From Aradus depressus (lineage: Eukaryota > Arthropoda > Insecta > Hemiptera > Aradidae), in contig OY759217.1 in the NCBI GenBank assembly GCA_963662175.1, forward strand, positions 8,620,562 through 8,684,561: a stretch of 64,000 nt of DNA, written 5' to 3'. The notes beneath the pieces were generated by a model that did not search any database, was not told where the DNA came from, and saw only the letters and a program-made list of their open reading frames with translations. Made by a program: the position numbers and the translations under genes. Below, in pieces: positions 42,062-53,085 of the stretch (the first letter of the stretch is position 1; each line of letters begins with the position of its first letter).

Positions 42062-42625
42062 TACTTGTCCAGATGTACGAAGTATAGATGAAGTTATGTA
42101 ATCAGTTAGAAAACCGATGTTGAGTTTTCAACGAAATTTCATGTTCTCCGAACACCTGATTCTAAAATGTAAAAAAAAAAAATCACAGGCAATGTACTTC
42201 ACCAGATCGAATTATTCAATTACGTTCTCGCGTTCTCTCCTTCACAAGCTAAATATCAATAGTTGACTTACGGGCTTCTGAGTCCTCTTACTAAATTCTG
42301 TCTCGTTACATACACATTCATACCTGTTAATTTTCAGCCTGAACTGAAAAACCTCAATAATAGCTGATTTTAATGGATGTATCGACGGCACTTATTAATT
42401 TTCCTCAAAATAGGTCGAAGGGAAACGGGGTTCAGGGAATCGAGACTCAACTCAAATAGCCTATAATAACTGCCCATGTAATGAATCTATCGACATAAAA
42501 TTTATTATATAAGACATATATTGAGTTTTAGGCCAAACTACTTGGTTCGTAGGGGAAGCGAAAATAATTGATTATTTCGTGCTGGGGAAGTACATTGCTG
42601 GCGATTCACCGACGACTTTTTTAAC
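42062..42625 (+). repeat. REP-B copy
   Basis: From 'cgaagtatagatgaagttat' through 'ataactgcccatgtaatgaa' to 'gctggggaagtacattgctg'. Non-coding. Confidence 0.55.
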
Positions 42626-42626
42626 A

Positions 42627-42930
42627 ATGATAAGTGCCATAAAATGTTTAACAATTATTACCATAAAATGATTAACAATGGGTACCATAAAATGTTTAAC
42701 CATGAGTACCATAAAATGTTTAACAATGAGTATCATAAAATGTTTAACAATGATAAGTACCATAAAATGTTTAACAATGAGTACCATAAAATGTTTTACA
42801 ATGATAAGTACCATAAAATGTTTAACAATGAGTACCATAAAATGTTTAACAATGATAAGTATCATAAAATGTTTAACAATGAGTACCATAAAATGTTTAA
42901 CAATGATAAGTATCATAAAATGTTCCACAC
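42627..42930 (+). repeat. Minisatellite, alternating 24- and 27-bp units, about 12 copies
   Basis: The unit 'gagtaccataaaatgtttaa'+'caat' alternates with a 'gataagtaccataaaatgtt' form that has three extra bases. Both lengths are multiples of 3, so ORFs run through it in several frames on both strands; they are artefacts. Confidence 0.85.
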
Positions 42931-43443
42931 AAAAATATCTTATTTTTAAAAGACATTTTAAAATGATGTACAACTTCTCTCTTCTTTCCATTAGGGATTT
43001 TAAAGTTAGTGTGCAAGCAGGGCTGGCAACATAATGCCTACACCTCTATTGTCCCTTCTTGGTATGATGAAGAACCTTGTCCCATCTTGATATAATCACT
43101 CGTTCGAAAGTTGTATAAGATGGGTCATTACTTCTGCCATATACTTCTTATAGAAGAAAAATAAATGAAAAGAGGAATAAATATACTATAAGAGTTTCTA
43201 GGATATAGTTTATTATACAATGGTGAACCTGTTTCATATCCAAATACATTATTTAATACATAGGTTTCATTTTTATTTTTGTGCAGAGTTCCTCTAAAGA
43301 TATCTTCCTTTAAGATCTATCGAATATAAGTTTTGTTTAGTATTTTTATACTAATTTATTTTATTTCTCTTGGTTTATTCTTTTATGTATTTTCATTATT
43401 ATTCTATTGTTTTCTATTTTTTATTTATTAATTATAAAAATGT

Positions 43444-43787
43444 GGGTTAGGTTATGGTTAGGACTCATGCCCGGGATTTTTAACTACGAGGTCATATTGT
43501 CTACTATCAGAGCGCTCTTTCGTCACTCTGGTGGACATGAGCCCACTCTACTGTGAGTGTCCTAAATTTTGCCTACCCTAAATTTTTATTCACCTAGGGC
43601 AGGGGTCTTTAACGAATACCTGACATCGTACAGGCTCGGGACCATCGCTTAATGTCCCATCCGAAAGACGGCGTGCTTAAGTTTATTTTACCTCCCAGAT
43701 AAAATAAACTAAGGGCCTCGGTCGGGTCTCGAACCCACGAACAAGCTCAGAAGACAAGCACGCATAACACTGAGCTACCGGGGCCCT
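43444..43787 (-). mobile_element. tRNA-derived SINE, full-length
   Basis: On the minus strand the head reads gggccccggtagctcagtg (A box) with tcgtgggttcgagaccc (B box), then the body and a tail ending in 'cctaaccataacctaaccca'. Length is about 344 bp. Confidence 0.85.
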
Positions 43788-43799
43788 ATTTTATTAATT

Positions 43800-44030
43800 T
43801 TTGGTTAAGGCAGGGGAATGAAAGGCAAATCAGAGAGAGAGTATTGTATATCAAAGAAAAATTGGAACAGAGAGAAGTTGAAGGGTGCCACGGAAAGGTC
43901 GAAATGTTCAAAATAGAAAGGAAGGGGAATGAAATGCAAATTGGAGAGAGAGTATTGTATATCGAAGAGGAATTAGAACAGAGAAGAGTTGAAGGGTGCC
44001 ACGGAAAGGTCGAAATGTTCAAAATTTCAA
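43800..44030 (+). repeat. Tandem duplication, ~111-bp unit
   Basis: Two copies of 'gagagagagtattgtatatc' + 'gaagggtgccacggaaaggt' + 'cgaaatgttcaaaat' blocks, about 8% different. The duplicated ORF (43844-44065) is not supported otherwise. Confidence 0.7.
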
Positions 44031-44079
44031 CTTTGAGCTCAATGAAGGGGGGTTGGTCTCACTAAAATTCAACTGGTGA

Positions 44080-44440
44080 TACACCGCTCTGCTTAGCTAA
44101 GTCCCTGGGAAATATTACTTAGTTTCCATTCGGGTTTGGGGGTGCTTAATTAAGTGGGCTAACTAATGGCCACATAAAGTCCCCAGGGCTAAATCATGCT
44201 ATGAATATTTCATCAGGGGGCAGAGCCTGGCAAATAGGAGCCTCGGCAGGGCTGGAGGCCGCCACTGGAGAATTAAAACAAGACCAGTCTCTTTGGCTGT
44301 GTTAAATGATAGCCGCCACATGAGCCCTTCTCTCCATTCCATCTGGATTCGTTAATGAACCATTGATTATAACCAGACTGGAATATCCAAATATCGACCA
44401 AAAATCCATTAATATTTGATTTTTTTTTTTTCTTCTATTT
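44080..44440. other. Unique, higher-GC non-repetitive segment
   Basis: This segment lacks any of the window's repeat modules and has more balanced base composition. It includes homeodomain-type cores (ggtgcttaattaagtggg, ttaatgaaccattgattata). No ORF is present. It could be a conserved regulatory element; that is inference from texture only. Confidence 0.25.
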
Positions 44441-44879
44441 TCTATTCCCATGCTCATTGGAAAAGAAGCAACATCAAAGCTTAACTGCTTATCTTCTATA
44501 CTTGAGTGTGAGAAGGGGTTTGTAGCTACTTATAATATGAGTGCTAGGTTTCCAACGTTTGAACGGTTTCTCATGAAATTCGTATGTTGCATTCCTATAA
44601 TCCGAGTTCGAACTGTGGCTACTCTATAAACTGAGTCATATAAATAGGGTAAAGGTAAAAACAGAAATGAAATAAATGAATAGATGTTGCTAATTTATTC
44701 GATGCAGCTGATTAATATAATAAATTTATGTAAAAAAAATATAGATAGAATAAATGAAATCTAAGGTGAATGAGTAAGTTTGCCTACTAAGTTACCTCAG
44801 ATTCTCGCTATTTTCATCTATAATGTCTTACATGAATAGTACACGTATGTAAATATAAAATTATTGAATTATTGTTTGA

Positions 44880-45212
44880 TTATTTTGGTGTAGGTTTGTT
44901 GAGAAGGCTCGTCAATACTTGTGTTAATACATCGTCCTTCAAATCCATGATGATGTGGGCATCCACCCTGCTTTCAGCAGTTGTCAATGCTAGGAACATG
45001 GCACCTCTGGACTTTTCCCCGCAGGTCTCCACCTCAGCATCTGCGGATTCCACTTTGTGGATCACTTTCTTCTCTATGGATAGAGCCACCACCAACATTC
45101 AGTCGCAGGGAGTCCAATGCCCGAATTTCTCTTTGTCCTCTCGAATTTCTTCCTCTTCGAATCTCTCCAGAAACGCGAAATCATCTTCGAACAACATTGC
45201 CTTTCTAGCTTC
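44880..45212 (-). pseudogene. Second nucleoside hydrolase, C-terminal exon with in-frame TGA
   Basis: After an acceptor (TCTTTTTCAG) the minus frame reads EARKAMLFEDDFAFLERFEE and continues to HWTPCD, then TGA (45101-45099), then MLVVALSIEKKVIHKVESAD and AEVETCGEKSRGAMFLA to a normal stop. This is the end of the nucleoside hydrolase fold: PCDxxAVAVAL, the VE-x-xG-x-x-(T/S)RG strand and the closing helix. The frame is unbroken on both sides of the TGA, which stands where most members have Pro, Ala or Met after PCD. It is at phase 0, like the hydrolase introns at 2-10 kb. Upstream exons are not visible within 45.2-64 kb. It is a pseudogene, a readthrough gene, or a sequencing error. Confidence 0.7.
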
Positions 45213-45465
45213 CTGAAAAAGACAAAATCACCATAAACTCAATTACGTAATTTGACAATAAGAATTACAGAATATGAAGGGTATGATGCAACTTATGAAA
45301 CTGATGTCCTCTTTAACGCAAACATCGTCGAAATGTTCGTAGTCACACAGACAGATACACTTTTTTTTTCATTTTTGAAATGAGAAAGAGGAGGAAACAT
45401 GAAATTTTGTTGAAAACTCTTCAAATTTCCGATCGATTGGACAACGCCCCATATACTTTGTATAG

Positions 45466-45803
45466 CGAGGTCGCCGGTAGCTCAGTGGGATGCGTGCTTG
45501 CCATCTGAGCTCAAGACCGTGGGTTCGAAACCCTAGCGATGCCCTTAGTTTATTTTATCTGGGAGTCAAATAAACCTCAACACGCCATCATTCGGATGGG
45601 GATGTTAAGCGATTATCCCGAGCCTGTACGAAGTCAGGTACTCGTTAAAGACCCATGCCCCTAGGTAAATAAAAATTTAGGTTAGGCAAAATGTGAAACT
45701 TTCATAGTAGAATCAGGCTCATGTCCACCAGAGTGACGAAAGAGCGCTCTCGTAGTAGGCGATATGACCTCGTAGTTGAAGCCCGGGCATGAGTCACTAT
45801 AAC
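45466..45803 (+). mobile_element. tRNA-derived SINE, full-length
   Basis: Head gtcgccggtagctcagtggg (A box) and gaccgtgggttcgaaaccct (B box), followed by the body and 'cccgggcatgagtcactata'. About 338 bp. Confidence 0.85.
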
Positions 45804-46595
45804 TAATCAATTATGGAGGAAGTAAAAAAATTCCCCTCCCCCCCCCCCTCCCTCCGAGCTTTCAAAAGTGTATGTGAGGCTTATGTGAAGGCCCAGGTAT
45901 GGAGGAGCTCTCGATATCGATTCTTGAGTTAGACCAGCCACCCCTGAAATCGACTTTGGTATGGTGGATTAGCCGTCCAGTGAACTCCCCCCCCTTCAGA
46001 TGAACCTTTGTCTCCCCCTCCACAAACCTCGTTACCGTTTACGACATTCTATTAACTGAATCTAGGCCCTGATTGAGCCAACTATAATTACTTAAAACCG
46101 GTCCTCCCATCCCTACGTTGAGCTGTCTTGTCTTGTCCTCAGCTTATCTCAGGGTTACAGGGAGAAACACAAAACTAAATATTGTTTGTTAATTCATCAA
46201 TTTTCCTTGACCGAAAAAAAAATTAAAACCATTTGAGTTCAGTTAATCCCATCATAGTTGTGTAAAATGTGTGTGTTCACTAGAAAACATGGAAGGAGTA
46301 ACATTTCAGTAGCAACATTTTTAATGTAACAATATTTCATCTATAATGTGATAATATCACGTTCTGTAATTTTGGGTTCTGATAAAAATGAATAGGCCTA
46401 CAAATCGAAGATTTATTCAGTTATAATTCATTTGTTAAAAATAATTTTTTGGCAATTACATAGTCGTTCAACTACATAGAATAGAAATGTGTATTAGCTT
46501 TAAGATTTAAGTCAAGTTGGTTTCATTAACCAAACTATCAGAGACAGAACAAAATAACAACAATATATTTCTTGGTGGTAGGTGCCTTAGGGGCC
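45804..46595. other. Stretch without recognised gene
   Basis: Contains short C runs (about 45835-45852 and 45985-45993) and AT-rich sequence. No coding or repeat feature is supported. Confidence 0.4.
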
Positions 46596-46609
46596 CTCAT
46601 CTCGAGACC

Positions 46610-46900
46610 GAAAGACAAAGTCGAGTTTCCAGATAGAATGTGGGGCTTCCTATGTCGGCCAGTCAGGTCGAAATATATCTATAAGAATAGGGGACATTGA
46701 CCCTGGTCTAGTAAAGTTTCCGAATCCCAAGACCACCTCATAGCCACAGGTCACAGGTTTCCGGCCGACAAAAATGAGGAATTTTTACATTTTGTAGATA
46801 AGGGTCCCACACTCGACTGGTTCGAAAAATTGAAAATAAAGGAATGTCTAAAAAGAAAAAAAGACCTCTGCTTAAATAGGGTAACCCAATTTGATACCCC
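46610..46900 (+). pseudogene. Penelope GIY-YIG endonuclease fragment
   Basis: The plus strand reads ASYVGQSGRNISIRI (GIY-YIG core: YVGQSGR) and, after a frame change, HLIATGHRFPADKNEEFLHF then VDKGPTLDWFEKLKIKECLK. This is the C-terminal domain order of PLE endonucleases (HLxxTGHxF...KGxxLDxxEKLEI). A 20-C run follows. At least two frame breaks are present. Confidence 0.65.
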
Positions 46901-47279
46901 CTCCCCCCCCCCCCCCCCCCCCTTCTTGAACTTTGTTTTGGGGCGTGGGAGACAGTCTGTTTATAATAATAATAATAATAAATTTATTTCCGTTAAACCA
47001 TAACATGGTAATAGGATACGTCAAAAGAATTTATACATTAAGATAGCTTATAAATTAGATTTATAACTACTTGAGTCTAACACATCTATGATTAGCAGTA
47101 ATAACAAAACTATTAAAAAAAAGTAAAATTAAATTGATAAAAACTGAACAAATAAATACTTAAAAATATATGAGTATAAAAAGCAAATTAATACATGATA
47201 CTTTTATAATAAGCAGACACATTTTTCAATTTAATAAAAAGTATGATAACTATTTTTTAAAAAAACTCTTCGGAAGTGT

Positions 47280-47335
47280 TTTTATCCCAACGATGTTTCG
47301 GGACGTTCTTACGTCCCATCATCAGGTCCCAATGT
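47280..47335 (-). ncRNA. Hammerhead-like core with perfect stem II (isolated PLE-type end)
   Basis: Minus strand: CTGATGA (47325-47319), T, GGGACGT-aaga-ACGTCCC (perfect 7-bp stem II), GAAA (47299-47296), ACATCGTT, then GGGATAAAAA. Stem I does not pair (GGGAC against GGGAT), so this copy lacks an obvious closing helix and may be inactive or fold with a more distant partner. Confidence 0.4.
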
Positions 47336-47540
47336 GCGAGATATAGAAAAGAAAGAAAACAATGTAACTATGACAATATATGAAAAATAATATATATATA
47401 AATTAATCAATTATAAATGAATGTATAAAAAAGTCAAAATAAATAAAAAATTTGTGTGGAGGAACTCTGCCCAAAAAATAAAAATGAAAGCTTTGTATCA
47501 AATTATGTTTTTGGATATGAAACACGATTCTTTATTGTGA

Positions 47541-47813
47541 TTATATTATTCTTTTTGAACAGTGAGAATAAAATTCCGTTTCCGTGTATAGGGTTTCCTC
47601 TAACATGAACATTTTTAGTTGAAATTTAAATTTTTTAATTGTATCTATTGACTTCAAGAAGTGGGGAAGGGCAGTAAATAAATTAATTCCTTTATGAGTT
47701 ATACTTTTTTCAAAAAGAGAAGAGTAGATACTTTTTTCAAAAAGAGAAGAGCAGTGTTTAGTTATTCGAAAGTGTTTTCCTGCCAGATAGCCAGTGTCCA
47801 GCTGGTCACTCAT
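47541..47813 (-). pseudogene. LINE ORF2 C-terminal fragment (CR1-like)
   Basis: The minus frame reads SITHKGINLFTALPHFLKSI then DTIKKFKFQLKMFMLEETLY, the KGIxLFNxLPxxLKxIxxxxxFKxxLKxxLL terminus typical of LINEs without RNase H. A 27-bp stretch (ctttttcaaaaagagaagag) is duplicated in it. Truncated. Confidence 0.5.
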
Positions 47814-48283
47814 ATGTGTCCAGTCCTTTGACCCCTTCTCTAATAAGGTAATTTTTACATTATTTAAAAATATTTTTATGTAATTGCATTGTTGTTTTTA
47901 ACATTTAATATTAATGATTGACATGAGCTGTGAATGCTCGTAAATTCTAGACTAATTCGGTTTATGTTTGTTCAGATTCACCACCTGAAGATGTCAGTTT
48001 GACTGATAAAACTAGTTGTGTTAAAAAATAAACTATGTTGGACTGATACATCTGTATTAGTTATTTAACAAGAAGATTTATTTGAACCAGCAAGATATAT
48101 GATGCTAAATAAATATATATACAAAAGGAATGGTTTAAAAATGGAAGTCCTGAGTTGCTGACTGAATTGTAATGTTCTGCTGTGGAGAAAACACGAACAA
48201 AATTAACTCTTATGAAAAACAGAGAAAAAAAATATAATACTACAAAAATTAGAGACAACAATAATAGTAAGATTGTCTGAACT

Positions 48284-48470
48284 CTAGGGCGCCGGTTGCT
48301 CACTGGTATGCGTGCTTGCTTACTGAGCTTAAGACCGCGGATTCGGAACCCTGCCGAGGTCCTTAATTTATTTTATCTGGGAGGTAAAATAAACCTAAGC
48401 AAGTCGTACTGCGGATGGGAAGTTAAGCGATGGTCCCGAGCCTGTAAGATGTCAGATATTCATTGAAAAT
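48284..48470 (+). mobile_element. tRNA-derived SINE, 5' half
   Basis: Head agggcgccggttgctcactg and gaccgcggattcggaaccct, then the body up to 'gcctgtaagatgtcagatat'. The 3' half is missing. Confidence 0.75.
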
Positions 48471-48854
48471 GAGGAATATATAACTGCCATTTAAAAAATA
48501 TTATTTCAACTTTTACAAAAATTAATTCACTTCAAAACAATTACAGTCAACTTTAAAATGATTTGTTTTAGCTCTAACTTTGCAAGCCTCAAGGTACATT
48601 TTTGTTTACGATAAACATCACGTGTGCATTTGTAACTGACTTAAGAAGTATACTTTTTCCACTGTGATGGAGATTGCACGAAATTTTCTTCTTCTTTCGG
48701 ACACAAAAATTCTTGTTTCTTTTGCCAAATTTTAATAATTCCCGTTTTTTTTTTTCGTTTTCCTGACAGTATTTTCTGACATTGATTCGAACATTGAATC
48801 AGAAAATATTGTCCGCGAATTATTAGAATTAATAATATAAATTAATTAATAACA

Positions 48855-49170
48855 TTTCAGCGAAATCAGCTGCAGGGGAGAGGGAATCAGAGAAGTGGCC
48901 CTACTCAAAAATCACAATAACTTCCTATGTAAATGAATGTATCGACATGAAATTTTATATATAATTCAAAATCCTTTAATGATGTCATCTATTAATTTAT
49001 CACGAAATCGGTCCAGGGAAATGGGGGATCAGAGACAATGGGTTTAACTGAAATACCCTATTAATTGTCGATATAATAAATGTATCGACTCAAAATTTAC
49101 TATGAGTGAAAACAGTACTGATTAATTCGAACTGGGTAAGTACATAGCCGGTGATTCAACGACAATTTTT
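48855..49170 (+). repeat. REP-B copy
   Basis: Modules 'atttcagcgaaatcagctgc' and 'ccctattaattgtcgatata', ending 'agccggtgattcaacgacaa'. Non-coding. Confidence 0.5.
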
Positions 49171-49194
49171 TTTTTTATTTTCATTGTTTAAATA

Positions 49195-49425
49195 TGTCAA
49201 TAGATATTCTCAATTGAAAATGTCAATAGATATTGTCAATTGGTATTGTCAATAGATACTGTAAATTGATATTGCCAAAAGATATTGTCAATTGATATTC
49301 TCAATAGATATTGTCAATTGATATTGTCAATTGATATTGCCAAAAGATATTGTCAATCGATATTCTCAATAGATATTGTCAATTGATATTGCCAAAAGAT
49401 ATTGTCAATTGATATTCCTCAACTC
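49195..49425 (+). repeat. Short-period tandem repeat (~13/26 bp)
   Basis: Permutations of 'gatattgtcaatt' and 'gatattgccaaaa' fill the stretch in irregular order. Confidence 0.8.
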
Positions 49426-49805
49426 TCTATAAATATTTTTGTCCCTCTTCACTTTGTCATTTTGAAAGGTGCAGAACAGAACGAACAAATGAAATCAGTG
49501 GATCCCTTTATCACATTTTAATTACAAAAAGTGACTCCAGAGGTCTCTGTTACAATTTGTCCTTCTGATAGCAACTAATTAAAACTCTCATCCCCGTTAC
49601 TTTCATCAAACTCACTCTTTATCTATTCCCTTCCCCTTTACCTCTCTCCTTTCATATTCCATTTCTCTTATTTCCCAATTATTTTCACTTTTTTCTTTGT
49701 TCCATTTTTATTTTTTAATGAACACGATGATGTAACCAGGTTTGTATCAGGGTGTAGGAAGATATCGACTGAAAATGGATTTATTCAATCTATGTCTGCT
49801 TTTAT

Positions 49806-49890
49806 AGAGGGCGCTGGTAGCTTAGTGGTATGCGTGCATGCTTACTGAGGTCAAGATCGTGGGTTCGAAACCCGGCCGAGGCCCTTAATA
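49806..49890 (+). mobile_element. SINE 5' half, split by Tc1/mariner
   Basis: The tRNA-like head is intact (gcgctggtagcttagtggta; gatcgtgggttcgaaacccg). The body resumes at 51437 ('attttatctgggaggtaaaa'), so one SINE is divided by the transposon. Confidence 0.85.
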
Positions 49891-51434
49891 AACTGCTCAC
49901 AAATTGAAGTGGACCACTTCCAAAAATTCAGATATCACTCATTTTCTTTTACTTGGATGATTTGAAATTTTTTCCATTTAAAAATAAACTATTTTTACAA
50001 CTTCTTTACAATATTTTCAAGTAATCTCTGTGGGGATTAATGAAAAATAAAAATAAACAAAAACAAATTCATTTTGTTTACACAATTGGGAGCCGCTTTA
50101 TCGGATTTAATCCCTTAAAGAAATTAAGATTCGTCTTTCCCCATCAGTACTCATTTAGCCAGCGCACTAGACATTTTTTAAAATGCCGTTACGAAGACTT
50201 ACTGTTGAAGAACTAGGGATGGCTTTGGCTCTTTTAGAGTTAGGCCATTCTCAGCGTGATGTTGGGCGTAGGCTTGGTTGCGCTCACACAGTTGTCGGAA
50301 GATCATGGTCACGATACCAAAGAACAGGTACTGCTCAATACACTCATGGAGGAGGCCGAGTTCGAAAAACTACCCCTCAGCAGGACCGATATTTAAAAGT
50401 CCAGACTACTAGACAACGAGGTTTAACTGCTGGACAACTGCAAAGCTCTTTTGTGGTGCAACAGGGGTCCGCATTTCAACTCAGACAGTTAGAAACCGCC
50501 TCCATGAATTCGGTTTGAGGGCAAGAAGACCAGCGAGAAGAGGTTTTTAAACGAGACAACATAAAGCAGCGCGTCTCCTATGGGCTCGTGAACATGTTGA
50601 TTGGACAGCTGAGGATGGGACCGTTGTTTATTTACTGACGGATTGAAATTTGTTCTCCGTCATCATTATAGACGTTTTAGAGTGTGAAGAGAGCGAATCA
50701 GCAGATATGACTGAGCCAGTACGCTCTTATTGAGGAGGCTCAATAATGGTCGGGGCAGGGATATGAGGAAATCGTAAAACTCAGCTGATATTGTTCAAGA
50801 ATGAACATGTGACCGCACAAACGTACCTGGACAATGTCATCAGGCCAGTTATTGTCACTTTATCCCAAGAAATTTTGGAAAATTTCATTCTTGTTGACGA
50901 TAATGCTCGACCTCACAGAGCCAAGGTGGTTAAACGTTATTTAGACGAACGAGAAATCACGCGCATCAACTGGCTTGCTTCTTCACCCGACATGAATCAT
51001 ATTGAGCATGTTTGGGATAAACTCCAACGCCAGTTGCACATGCGTTGGCCTTTCCCGGATAACTTGGATGAACTTGCAGATGCATTAATTGAGGAATGGT
51101 CTTCTTTGCGCCAACATTGCGTATTGAGCCTTATAAGGAATATGAAACAGCGATGTTTGAATCTTTAATTCGAAGCAAAGGAGGTCCAACACCCTACTAA
51201 AGAACTTTAAAAAAAAATGTTTTTAATTGAAACAAATTAAATGTAACTCTGGAATTGATTTTTTTTTTTTTTTTTTCAAGCATAAATTGTATTATTTTAA
51301 TACTCATCCATGTGACTTCATTTTAAACATAATAAACATTACTATTGAATAAGTAAGGTTTTATTGACAAACAATTAATAACCATAAAAAAATGTTTGAA
51401 AAAATGAGTGGTCCACTTCAATTTGTGAGCAGTT
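49891..51434 (+). mobile_element. Tc1/mariner (DD34E) element, inactivated
   Basis: 1544 bp with 28-bp terminal inverted repeats (AACTGCTCACAAATTGAAGT then GGACCACT) flanked by TA on both sides (49889-49890, 51435-51436). Homology of the ends extends past an apparent 21-bp insertion in the left end to 'cactcatttt'. It carries a transposase pseudogene on the plus strand and sits inside a SINE. Confidence 0.92.
50183..51168 (+). pseudogene. Tc1-type transposase, broken
   Basis: N-terminal part (50183-50518): MPLRRLTVEELGMALALLEL then GHSQRDVGRRLGCAHTVVGR, a paired-type helix-turn-helix that would bind the inverted repeats; next come GGGRVRKTTPQQDRYL and AGQLQ of the second HTH. The frame then breaks at about 50470. 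Around 50630 the first catalytic Asp is seen as LTDG followed by a stop (family: FTDESRF). C-terminal part (50791-51168): ILVDDNARPHRAKVVKRYLD, then SSPDMNHIEHVWDKL, giving the second Asp and Glu separated by 34 residues. Several frameshifts and stops make it inactive. Confidence 0.9.
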
Positions 51435-51436
51435 TA

Positions 51437-51588
51437 TATTTTATCTGGGAGGTAAAATAAACCTTAGGTGAATAAACATTTAGAACTTTCACAGTAGAGT
51501 TAGGCTCATGTCCAGCAATGACGAAAGAGCGCTCTGGTAATAGGCGATATGACCTTGTAGTTAAAGCCCGGCCATGAGTCATAATAAC
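51437..51588 (+). mobile_element. SINE 3' half, split by Tc1/mariner
   Basis: Continues the SINE begun at 49806: 'ttatctgggaggtaaaataa', 'gctctggtaataggcgatat', ending 'ggccatgagtcataataact'. Part of the central body is deleted. Confidence 0.85.
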
Positions 51589-51699
51589 TAGCTATTTCTG
51601 CTTGTATTTATCTTATTTTTCCAAGTCAAACATTTCGTCAGATAGATGTTTCGTAATCTGTTTTCAGCTGTGCTTTATTATTTTTTTTTATTGTAGTTA

Positions 51700-52002
51700 T
51701 TATGGCACATGCCCGGGCTTTAACTACAAGATCATATTGCCAACTACTAGAGGGCTCTTTCGTCACTCTGGTGGACATGAGCCTGATTCTACTGTGGGAG
51801 TCCAACATTTTTTATAACCTAGGGGAAGGGTCGTTAACAAGTACTTAACATCGTATAGGCTGAAGAACATCTCCAAGGAACGTCCCATCCGAAGTACGGC
51901 ATGCTTAAGTATTTTTACCTCCTAGATAAAATAAAGACTTGTTTTGAACCCGCGATCTTGAGCTCAGTAAGCACGCATACCACTGAGCTACCGGCGCCCT
52001 CT
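51700..52002 (-). mobile_element. tRNA-derived SINE, nearly full-length
   Basis: Minus head agggcgccggtagctcagtg and atcgcgggttcaaaac, with body and tail in order and a few small deletions. Confidence 0.85.
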
Positions 52003-52056
52003 TGATTCATTGTATTTTTGATTTGTATTGTTTTTAATTGAAATATTTTAATAATA

Positions 52057-52438
52057 TGAGGAGTTTGGAGCCAGAGCGGACCAACCCACAATTTTTCGGA
52101 AAATGAGTTATTACCATCCTGATGTTGGCATAGGTTCCCTTTTTCAAAACCAGTGTGGATCACTTAGTTTCTTCACTTCAGTGATAGATAGCAGCACTTT
52201 AAGTTTAGTTCACAAGTATTTTGTGCATATATTTTCAGTCACAATGGATCATATGGCCTTCAAAAACTTTATAGAACACAAAAAGGGATCACTCATCCAA
52301 TACTATTCTAAAATTTCAAATATAAATAAATATTTGGGGCCCATTTATGGAAATAAACAAAATGTACTCAATTTTCAATTGCCATTTTCTACCTGTTCAG
52401 TTTCAACCAGTTGGTCCGCTCTGACTCCAAACTCCTCA
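52057..52438. mobile_element. MITE, 382 bp, ~30-bp TIRs, TA target
   Basis: Left end TGAGGAGTTTGGAGCCAGAG then CGGACCAAC; the right end is the reverse complement with one difference (GGAGTCAGAG). TA flanks both ends (52055-52056, 52439-52440). The interior has no transposase. This is consistent with a Tc1/mariner-mobilised non-autonomous element. Confidence 0.75.
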
Positions 52439-52470
52439 TATGTTCCTAATATTTTTGTTGTTAGTTACTT

Positions 52471-52575
52471 ATTAAGACTCATACCCCGGCTTTAACTACG
52501 AGGTCATATCGCCTACTACCAGAGAGATTTTTCGTCGCTCTACTGGACATGAGCCCGTATCTACAATGGGAGTGT
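52471..52575 (-). repeat. SINE 3' fragment
   Basis: 'gctttaactacgaggtcata' and 'tggacatgagcccgtatcta' mark the reverse complement of the tail. From 52576 to 52970 nothing is recognised. Confidence 0.65.
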
Positions 52576-53025
52576 ACTGAAAATTCGCTCTCAATTATCG
52601 TCAAACAATAATAATTTTTAAGTAATATGTGAGCCTTAAATTTATTTAATATTTTCAAAATTATTCCGGATTTTATAATATTGTAATAAAATGACTATCG
52701 TATTATGTATTAAATTAACAAACAAATGAATGGAATAAGTATAAATCCTCGATTTGGAGGAAAATTCATATTTAACGGACCACAAAATTACAAAACGTAA
52801 GTAAATTTGGTGACGATTATGGATAATAGGATAAAATAAAATAATAAATGTAATATGTAAAATAATAAGTAGACAAGTTTGAGAAAATGAATAGATGTCA
52901 TAAAATGTATCCATCCATTGTGTGGGAGTTATAGTGTTCACAAATATGAAGATGGCTGATGTAGTGAGAAGTGATTATTTCGCAGGATGTCAAATATAAG
53001 GTAGTCTAACCTCTCACAGATTTTT

Positions 53026-53085
53026 TATTTAAGTAAGCTACCCGGCTTTCGAGGTTTCCCTCATCATCAGGCAGTCTACAAAAGA
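53026..53085 (-). ncRNA. Hammerhead-like motif at inverted PLE end
   Basis: Minus strand: CTGATGA (53070-53064), T, GAGG-GAAA-CCTC, GAAA (53050-53047), AGCCGGGT, A, GCTTAC. Stem II is perfect. The palindromic stem III of the 58.1-kb copy is broken here by one change (AGCCGGGT). Confidence 0.5.

Noticed and set aside
42572..43034. Met/Lys/His-rich ORFs on both strands
   Set aside because: They follow a 24/27-bp minisatellite whose unit is a multiple of three.
47975..48050. Another hammerhead (CTGAAGA with a GTCA/TGAC hairpin)
   Set aside because: The GAAA box is replaced by TGATAAAA and stem I is not evident; at most a degenerate relative.
48061..48303. Small membrane protein on the minus strand
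   Set aside because: The hydrophobic peptide arises from AT-rich sequence and partly overlaps a SINE; no start context or homology is seen.
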